This document shows positions 58,292 to 64,000 of a stretch of 64,000 nt of DNA, piece by piece. The notes beneath the pieces were generated by a model. That model was not told where the DNA came from. It ran no database searches and was given only the letters and a program-made list of their open reading frames with translations. This DNA is from Desulfovibrio sp. 86 (GTDB lineage Bacteria; Desulfobacterota; Desulfovibrionia; Desulfovibrionales; Desulfovibrionaceae). The translations under genes and the position numbers were made by a program. The stretch is taken from assembly GCF_902702915.1 (NCBI RefSeq), contig NZ_LR738849.1:2620001-2684000 (forward strand), read 5' to 3'. Positions within the stretch are counted from its first letter, which is position 1, and the number at the start of each line of letters is the position of its first letter.

Positions 58292-59251
58292 TTATCTGCC
58301 CATCAGCTCGTCATAGGTGAACACAAGATCCATGTCGCCGTATTCCGCGGAAGGCGGGACGGGGAAGTCCCCGCTCTGGCTGGTGCGGATGATGGCGTTC
58401 ACCGTGGAGGCGTCAAACTGGGAGTTGCCAGAGCTTTGTGAAATGACGGCCTGCTGCACCTTGCCCTGCATGTCCACGCGCACGTGCACGACGCAACTCA
58501 GGTTTCTTCGACTTGCCGAGGTAAAGCCCCAGTTGGGCCGCACAGCCAGCATGACCTGCCCCTGATAGACGTCGCCGAGTCCGCCGCCGCCAGGGCCAGA
58601 CCCTTCGCCGCCGCCGCCGCCGCGATGGCCGCCGGCCCGCTTCTGGGCCTGGGCAAGGGCCTGCTCAACGGCATTGCCCCTGTCGCCGGAATCGGCACGG
58701 GACGTGGCGTTACGCTTGGCTTGCTGCAGGGCTGCGGCCACCGGATCTTCCGCTGACTTCTGGGGGCCTTTCTTGTCGTCTTTTTTGGCAGGTTCCGGTT
58801 TTTTCTGCTCCTTGGACTTTTCAGCTTCCTTGGGTTTGTCCGGTTCCTTGGGCTTGTTTTCTTTTTTGGCGGCCACGGGCGTAGCTTCCGGCTTGGGCTC
58901 GGGCTTGGGTTCCGGTTTTGGTTCCGGCTTGGGCTCGGGCTTCTTGACCGGGGCCACATCGTGCTTGGGCGGCGGCGTCACGGGAGAAGGCTGTTTTACT
59001 TCAACCCTTTCCGGGGCGGCGACTTCTGCCTTGGGCGCAGGCGGAGTGGGCGCAAGAGGCCCGTCGCCAGGCGCGCCCATATGCCCGAGAATGGGGGAAG
59101 GCGTACGGTTGCCGCCAGGCGCGCCCTCCACCAGGCTGATCATGACAGGAGGCGCGTCAAGCCGGACAGGCGGCGTGCTGGGCCAGAACCAGATGAGCAG
59201 AAAAGCCGCCAGGTGCAGGCACAGGGAAAGAACATACGAGGCCAGACGCAT
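58292..59251 (-). CDS. tolA: TolA-like envelope energy transducer
   Basis: This 319-residue protein has one N-terminal membrane anchor (about 5-24, SYVLSLCLHLAAFLLIWFW), a long Pro/Lys/Glu/Ala-rich periplasmic spacer including KPEPKPEPKPEPKPEPK, a Gly-rich stretch (HRGGGGGEGSGPGGGGLG) and a C-terminal TolA/TonB-like domain (RPNWGFTSASRRNLSCVVHVRVDMQGKV). It follows tolR by 8 bp and completes tolQRA. It would use proton motive force gathered by TolQR to act on TolB/Pal during envelope constriction. Confidence 0.88.
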   Translation of the reverse strand: MRLASYVLSLCLHLAAFLLIWFWPSTPPVRLDAPPVMISLVEGAPGGNRTPSPILGHMGAPGDGPLAPTPPAPKAEVAAPERVEVKQPSPVTPPPKHDVAPVKKPEPKPEPKPEPKPEPKPEATPVAAKKENKPKEPDKPKEAEKSKEQKKPEPAKKDDKKGPQKSAEDPVAAALQQAKRNATSRADSGDRGNAVEQALAQAQKRAGGHRGGGGGEGSGPGGGGLGDVYQGQVMLAVRPNWGFTSASRRNLSCVVHVRVDMQGKVQQAVISQSSGNSQFDASTVNAIIRTSQSGDFPVPPSAEYGDMDLVFTYDELMGR

Positions 59252-59259
59252 ACAAAAAC

Positions 59260-59718
59260 CTACTTCGGGGCACGGGCAGGAGCGGTTTTGCCGCCCTTGG
59301 CCGGGGCTTGATCTGGCTGTTCGGCGATGACGCCGAGCTTTTCAATGCCGACGGCCTTGATATGTCCCATAACTTCCACCACAGTGCCGTAAGGCACGGC
59401 CTTGTCTGCCTGAAGGAAGAGCGTTTTATTTTTTTCTTTGACCAGGCGCTGCAGGTAGCCTTCAAGGTCTTCCATACTGTCCACGCCGTATTCGTCCAGG
59501 TAGATCTTGCCGTCGTTGCGCACGGTAAGCACCATATGATCGGCTTCAGTGGGCAGCACTTCAACCTGCGTGGTCTGGGGCAGGTCAACCTCAAGCCCCT
59601 GGCTCATCATGGGCGTTGCCACCATAAAAATGATGAGCAGCACCAGCATGACGTCCACAAAGGGCGTGACGTTGATATCCGAAACGAATTTGTTGCCGCC
59701 TCCGACGTTGGCTCCCAT
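59260..59718 (-). CDS. tolR: TolR/ExbD-family protein
   Basis: This 152-residue protein has one membrane segment (about 21-40) with the conserved Asp in DINVTPFVDVMLVLLIIFMV, then a periplasmic domain (QVEVLPTEADHMVLTVRNDGKIYLDEYG, LFLQADKAVPYGTVVEVM). The start at 59718 lies one base from the tolQ stop with GGAGATG upstream; the longer frame to 59763 overlaps tolQ. It forms the proton channel with TolQ. Confidence 0.93.
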   Translation of the reverse strand: MGANVGGGNKFVSDINVTPFVDVMLVLLIIFMVATPMMSQGLEVDLPQTTQVEVLPTEADHMVLTVRNDGKIYLDEYGVDSMEDLEGYLQRLVKEKNKTLFLQADKAVPYGTVVEVMGHIKAVGIEKLGVIAEQPDQAPAKGGKTAPARAPK

Positions 59719-59719
59719 G

Positions 59720-60415
59720 CTACATCTCCGTGGCGCCGGTGCGCTGCACGGGCCGGTGGGCATTGAGTTCGCGCTGTACGCGGTTCAGGAAGACGCCCGC
59801 AAAGTTCACCAGCAGCGTGTCTACCTGAGAAAGCTTGCCCATAAAGATGTTGAAACCGATGGTGGCGGGCACGGCCACAGCAAGGCCGATGGCGGTGGCG
59901 ACCAGGGCTTCGGAAATGCCGGGGGCCACGGTGGCCAGCGAGGCGGATTTGAGCATGCCGATGGAGTGGAAGGAACTCATGATGCCCCACACCGTGCCGA
60001 ACAGGCCGATAAAGGGCGCGGTATTGGCCGTGGTGGCCAAAAGCGAGAGCGAGCGCTGCAAGCGCGCCAGTTCGCTGCCCACACCCTGACGCAAGGCGCG
60101 ACGGACGTTGTCCACCACAACTTCGCTGCTGTTGCCAAGCTCCTTGGAGCGGTTGAATTCCAGCACCCCCTGGTGCGCTATATAGTAGAGGGGAGATGCG
60201 GGATCAGCGCCCAGAGACTGTACGGCTTCACGCAGGTTGGAGGCTTTTTCAAAACCTTCCGTGCCGTTGAGCGCCTTGTTGTTGGCGGCGCTGAGCGAGA
60301 AAAATTTCTGAATCATCAGGCCCCAACTGATAATGGACATAACGACCAGAAGAGCCAGCACCGCCTTGGCCACCAGGCTCGCCTGGGCAATCATTGAAAA
60401 GAAACTGAATTCCAT
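59720..60415 (-). CDS. tolQ: TolQ/ExbB-family protein
   Basis: This 231-residue protein has three membrane segments (about 12-34, 130-150, 165-188). The family signature lies in the last two (LLATTANTAPFIGLFGTVWGIMSSFHSIG and APGISEALVATAIGLAVAVPATIGFN), with the conserved Thr and Glu. ATG at 60415 has GGAGA six bases upstream and was preferred over 60427. First gene of the tol cluster. Confidence 0.93.
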   Translation of the reverse strand: MEFSFFSMIAQASLVAKAVLALLVVMSIISWGLMIQKFFSLSAANNKALNGTEGFEKASNLREAVQSLGADPASPLYYIAHQGVLEFNRSKELGNSSEVVVDNVRRALRQGVGSELARLQRSLSLLATTANTAPFIGLFGTVWGIMSSFHSIGMLKSASLATVAPGISEALVATAIGLAVAVPATIGFNIFMGKLSQVDTLLVNFAGVFLNRVQRELNAHRPVQRTGATEM

Positions 60416-60725
60416 GAAGTTCTCCATAAGTGCGCAGCAGCCGTGTTTTTCACAAATCGCCGCAAGTAGTGCCGGAACGCAGGGCGCAAAAAAACGCCGG
60501 TCATGACGGTAGCGCCGTCACAGCCGCATAAGGCTCTGGCGGAGAATGCAACGAGTGGGGCAAAGTTTCAAGATTTTTTTTAGACCTTTTGCCCCTGGCC
60601 AGCTTTAGGCGGGGTTTTACCCCTGCACGCCGGAACGGAATGCACCTGTCCGGGCGGTTCGTCAAGTCCAATGATTGCCGCCTGTCGGGTCTGCGCCCGC
60701 GCGGCGCAGTGTTGGACAGCCATGC

Positions 60726-60840
60726 GTGCGCCAGTTATGTGCGGCAGTTATGTGCGGCAGTCGCGACCAGTCATGCGCGCCAGTTGCGCCAATTATGTGC
60801 GCCAGTTATGTGCGCCAGATATATGCGGCAGCCACGTAGA
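60726..60840 (+). repeat. degenerate tandem repeat of a 12-15 bp unit
   Basis: Units of the type GCGCCAGTTATGTGCGGCAG repeat about eight times with variation (CAGTTATGTGCG, CAATTATGTGCGC, CAGATATATGCGGC). It lies in the 860-bp gap between tolQ and the TolC-like gene. No gene is supported in the rest of that gap; CCGGCC...GGCCGG near 61121-61143 is a short palindrome. Confidence 0.65.
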
Positions 60841-61277
60841 GCAGTGGCGTCTGGCAATCGCCTTGTCCGCCGCCGCTTGCCTGAAAAAGCAGGGCGTGAA
60901 GGCCAGCAGCGCGTGCCCGGCGGCCTGAATGCAGCCGGTTTTCGTGAGGCCCGCTGCGCCGCGTCCAATACCAATAGTATAGGAAGAAGATATTTTGGCA
61001 AGCCAGGTGAAAAAAAGCCAGAACTGCGCCGGACAGTGGGTGGATTCCGCCCGGCGGCATGAAATATTTTATATTTATCTTTTTCATTGAGTCCTATATG
61101 CTTGGGCGCGTATTGCCAAGCCGGCCGGGTCATGCCTGGCCGGCCAGAGCGTCACGTCAAGGGTGTGCCGGGCCGTATTGCCAATGACGTTTGCGCGTTG
61201 TATGCAGGCAATGCAAGAGCTACCTTCCCATACGCCGCTTTCAGGGCGCGTGCCACATCTCAATTACGGCGGTTTCA

Positions 61278-62699
61278 GTGATTCGCTCGTCCATCCTTTT
61301 TCTTGCGCTTGCGGTGATCTTTTTTTGCTCCCCCTCCACTGCGGCACAGCGCGGCACGGGGCCTGGGGCCGCTGTGCCCCTTTTTCAGGGGCAGCGCAGC
61401 CTTGGGCAGCAGGGCGGAACAACGGCAGACACGGGAAAAGATGATGGCAGGTCCCTGCGCATCACCATGCGTGATGCCGTGAACCGCTCTCTGGAGTTTA
61501 ACCCCAGTCTCGGTTCTCAGGAGGCGCAGGGGCGCTCGTCGGAGGAAAGCCGCAAGTCCGCGCGCGGCGCTTTCGGCCCCAGGCTTGGCATGACCTATTC
61601 AACGGCCAAGCAGGAAAGGAAGAGCAATCCCTCCACGGTCAAGCCGCCAACGATGGGCTCGTACAGCTGGGGCGTGGAAATTTCGCAACCGGTGTTTCAG
61701 GGCTTCAAGCTGCTGGCGAACTACCAGAAGGCCGCTCTCCAGGCCGACAGCGACAAGGCTGCCCTGCGCAATGCCGAACTGTCCATGACGGAACAGGTGC
61801 AGGCGCAGTTCCTGAATCTTTTGCGCTATGAAGAGAGCGTGCGCAGCGAGCGTGACGCCCTGGCGCGGCTGCGTGATCAGTTGCGCATCACCACGGCCTT
61901 TTTTGATGTTGGGCTGCGCCCCAGGCTGGATGTGCTGCAGGCCGAAGTTGACGTGTACCAGGCGGAAAATTCGGTAATTATCGCCGAAAACAATCGTGAG
62001 ACCAGCCATGCGTTGCTGAACACGCTGCTGGGGCTTCCGGCCACCGCGCAGGTAAACTACACGGGTCAGCTTGCCCACGTGCCTTTTTCACGGTCGCTGG
62101 AGCAATGCCTTGAGGCTGCCTACCGCCAGCGTCCCGATCTGTATATGGCCGCCAAGTCGGTGGAAATTGCCGGCAAGAACCAGCAGGCGGTACAGAGCGA
62201 CTATTATCCGCAGGTAGAGGGCTACTATAATGTAACCCAGAGCGGCAACACGCCCGACCTGCAAAAGGACGGCAGCAACGGCTCGCGTTCGCAGACCTGG
62301 GAGGTGGGCGCGCGCGCCACCTGGAATGTTTTTCAGTGGGGCACCACCTATTACGCTGACAAGGAAGCCGGATGGCTTGTCACCAAGATGCGCTATGAGG
62401 CGGAAAACCTGAAGCTCAGCGTGGGCTACGACATCAAGTCCAAGCTGCTGGCCGTGCGCGAAGCAGAAAAACGCATTAACGTGGCGGAAAAAACCGTGGA
62501 GCAGGCCACCGAGGCCTACCATGTGGCCTTGGCCCGCTACCAGGAACAGGTGGGCACCAACTTTGACGTACTGGACGCATCGTCCAAGCTCACCACGGCC
62601 CAGGCAGCCCTTACGGGAGCCAAGGCCGACTATCTTACTGCCCTGTCGCAATTGTATGTGGCCATGGGCGAATTTCAACCGGACCTTATGAGGCGTTGA
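61278..62699 (+). CDS. TolC-family outer-membrane efflux protein
   Basis: This protein of about 473 residues has a signal peptide (SSILFLALAVIFFCSPSTAAQ) and two repeated outer-membrane efflux halves. The first includes LRITMRDAVNRSLEFNPSLGSQEAQ, SWGVEISQPVFQGFKLLANYQKA and the helical VGLRPRLDVLQAEVDVYQAEN; the second includes CLEAAYRQRPDLYMAAKSVEIA and QEQVGTNFDVLDASSKLTTAQAALTGAKADYLTALSQLYVAMG. It would form the trimeric exit duct for a type I secretion or RND system, but no pump gene is next to it. The GTG at 61278 places the signal correctly but has a weak ribosome site; a TTG at 61191 would be longer. Confidence 0.88.
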   Translation: MIRSSILFLALAVIFFCSPSTAAQRGTGPGAAVPLFQGQRSLGQQGGTTADTGKDDGRSLRITMRDAVNRSLEFNPSLGSQEAQGRSSEESRKSARGAFGPRLGMTYSTAKQERKSNPSTVKPPTMGSYSWGVEISQPVFQGFKLLANYQKAALQADSDKAALRNAELSMTEQVQAQFLNLLRYEESVRSERDALARLRDQLRITTAFFDVGLRPRLDVLQAEVDVYQAENSVIIAENNRETSHALLNTLLGLPATAQVNYTGQLAHVPFSRSLEQCLEAAYRQRPDLYMAAKSVEIAGKNQQAVQSDYYPQVEGYYNVTQSGNTPDLQKDGSNGSRSQTWEVGARATWNVFQWGTTYYADKEAGWLVTKMRYEAENLKLSVGYDIKSKLLAVREAEKRINVAEKTVEQATEAYHVALARYQEQVGTNFDVLDASSKLTTAQAALTGAKADYLTALSQLYVAMGEFQPDLMRR

Positions 62700-62738
62700 C
62701 CCGAATGCCTGGAGCGCCCAAGCACAAGCGAAAGAGGA

Positions 62739-64000
62739 ATGAAAGAATCCTACCTTACTATTACGCCCCTGGGGGGCCTTGGGGAAATCGGCCTTAACTG
62801 TCAGTTGTGGGAAACCGCAGGCGGCGTGGTCATGGTGGACTGCGGCCTTATGTTTCCTGACGACGCCCATCTGGGCGTGGACGTGGTTATCCCCCATTTT
62901 GGCGCTGTCTGCGCCATAAAAGATAAATTGCTCGGCATTGTGCTCACGCACGGGCACGAAGACCACATCGGGGCTCTGCCCTGGCTTTTGCCCGAACTCA
63001 AGGGCACGCGCATCTTTGGTTCGCGTTTTACCCTTGCCCTTGTGGAACACAAACTGCGTGAGCGTGAAATCCTCGACTGGGCGGAACTGTGCCCCGTGGA
63101 CGCGCAGACGGTTTTGCCTCTGGGCGATCTGACCTTTCATTTTTTTCCGGTCTGCCACTCCATTCCCGAAGGCTTTGGCCTGGGAGTGGAAACGCCCATA
63201 GGGCGCGTCGTCCACAGCGGCGACTTCAAGATTGATCCGCATCCTCTTGACGGCACGGGCACGGACCTGGGCGTTTTTCGCGATTTCGCCGGGCCCAAGG
63301 GCGCGCGTCTTCTGCTTTCAGACTCCACAAACGTCATGCGTGAAGGGCATTCCCTCACGGAACGGGAAGTGAAGGACTCGCTGGAGAAGATTTTTGCCAG
63401 GGCGGAAGGGCGCATCGTCATTACGCTTTTTTCAAGTCATATCCAGAGAATACAGGAAGTATTCGACCTTGCGCGCGAATTCGGGCGCACTGTGGTCATC
63501 AGCGGAAAATCCCTGGCCAACAATATAGAGATGGCCCGCGATCTTGGCATCGCCAAGCTGCCGCCGTCCTTTTTCAACGCCCACAACGGCGTGCCCGACC
63601 TTCCTGACAACGAGCAGGTGCTTGTGGTCACGGGCGCGCAGGGCGAACCCATGTCGGCCTTGTCGCGCATGGTGCTTGGCGGCCACCGCCAGCTCGAGAT
63701 CCGCAAGGGCGATACCGTGGTCATGAGTTCGCGCATGATTCCGGGCAATGCCAAGGCCGTGTCCAAGCTCATCAATGAAATGTACCGCATGGGTGCGGAA
63801 GTGCTGTACGAAAGCGTCCACGCCATACACGCCTCGGGCCACGCCCAGCGCGAAGAACTGCGGGCAATGTTCGAGGCCGTGCGCCCCGAGCTCTTTGTGC
63901 CCGTGCACGGCGAGTACCAGCACCTTGTAAAGCATGGCCGCCTGGCTGTGGAGTGTGGCGTCAAAGAAGAGAACGTCATTCTTCTGGAAGACGGGCTGCC
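62739..64000 (+). CDS. rnj: ribonuclease J, 5' part (runs off the window)
   Basis: The frame runs from ATG at 62739 to the window end (about 420 residues of a usual 550-600). The beta-CASP metallo-beta-lactamase motifs are present: VMVDCGLMFPDD, LTHGHEDHIGALPWLL (HxHxDH), PVCHSIPEGFGL, VVHSGDFKID, and beta-CASP parts ITLFSSHIQRIQEV, VVTGAQGEPMSALSRM, IHASGHAQREEL and FVPVHGEYQHL. It degrades and processes RNA by endo- and 5'-3' exonuclease action. AGAGG sits very close to the ATG, so the exact start is uncertain. Confidence 0.93.
   Translation, partial: MKESYLTITPLGGLGEIGLNCQLWETAGGVVMVDCGLMFPDDAHLGVDVVIPHFGAVCAIKDKLLGIVLTHGHEDHIGALPWLLPELKGTRIFGSRFTLALVEHKLREREILDWAELCPVDAQTVLPLGDLTFHFFPVCHSIPEGFGLGVETPIGRVVHSGDFKIDPHPLDGTGTDLGVFRDFAGPKGARLLLSDSTNVMREGHSLTEREVKDSLEKIFARAEGRIVITLFSSHIQRIQEVFDLAREFGRTVVISGKSLANNIEMARDLGIAKLPPSFFNAHNGVPDLPDNEQVLVVTGAQGEPMSALSRMVLGGHRQLEIRKGDTVVMSSRMIPGNAKAVSKLINEMYRMGAEVLYESVHAIHASGHAQREELRAMFEAVRPELFVPVHGEYQHLVKHGRLAVECGVKEENVILLEDGL

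Noticed and set aside
60726..60840. Possible CRISPR array from the repeated CAGTTATGTGCG units
   Set aside because: Units are short, adjacent and degenerate, with no uniform spacers and no cas genes nearby.

Overview
The window looks like a chromosomal segment of a Desulfovibrio-type anaerobic sulfate reducer. That is inferred from a complete six-subunit Ech [NiFe] hydrogenase operon, a Tat-exported fumarate reductase/succinate dehydrogenase of the SdhABE/MfrABE type, two TauE-type anion exporters, a PEP-synthase-like protein beside a sigma-54 activator, and moderately high GC. The species cannot be fixed from the sequence alone.

Layout. 1-2.3 kb: 3' part of a 23S rRNA gene, the 5S rRNA gene and the rrn terminator. 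2.4-3.5 kb: an IS3-family insertion sequence with a -1 frameshift signal. 3.8-7.8 kb: thioesterase, aminotransferase, tautomerase, a RelE/Xre toxin-antitoxin pair, an insertion-sequence scar and a small membrane protein. 7.9-11.9 kb (minus strand): tRNA-Arg(UCU) with its own promoter and terminator, argF, an N-acetylglutamate synthase-like GNAT, and a membrane sensor with a degenerate GGDEF domain. 12.6-16.2 kb: mfrABE. 17.4-22.8 kb: echABCDEF. 23.6-26.8 kb: TauE exporter and two unknown proteins. 27.3-33.6 kb (minus): Old Yellow Enzyme family reductase, DUF1269-like membrane protein, metallo-beta-lactamase fold hydrolase with a rhodanese, and an MFS transporter.

33.8-42.8 kb is the most distinctive region. 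A membrane-sensor sigma-54 activator and a PEP-synthase-like protein lacking the C-terminal TIM barrel lie divergent from a five-gene membrane operon (small membrane protein, TauE exporter, lipoprotein, two membrane proteins). That operon has a textbook -24/-12 promoter, with palindromic candidate activator sites between the two units.

43-48.7 kb: YchJ-like SEC-C protein, a duplicated-Cys-motif protein, pgi, and an NtrB/NtrC-like two-component pair. 49.3-54 kb: malic enzyme, FadR-type regulator, amidohydrolase and 2-hydroxyacid dehydrogenase. 54.5-60.4 kb (minus): a Tol-Pal cluster with two extra TonB/TolA-C-like proteins. 61.3-64 kb: a TolC-like outer-membrane protein and the start of ribonuclease J, which runs off the window.

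Intergenic space is unusually rich in dispersed palindromic repeats. At least five families recur here, including a MITE-like hairpin of about 150 bp in four copies. Start codons were chosen from Shine-Dalgarno spacing and domain boundaries; family assignments come from motif recognition, not from database searches.
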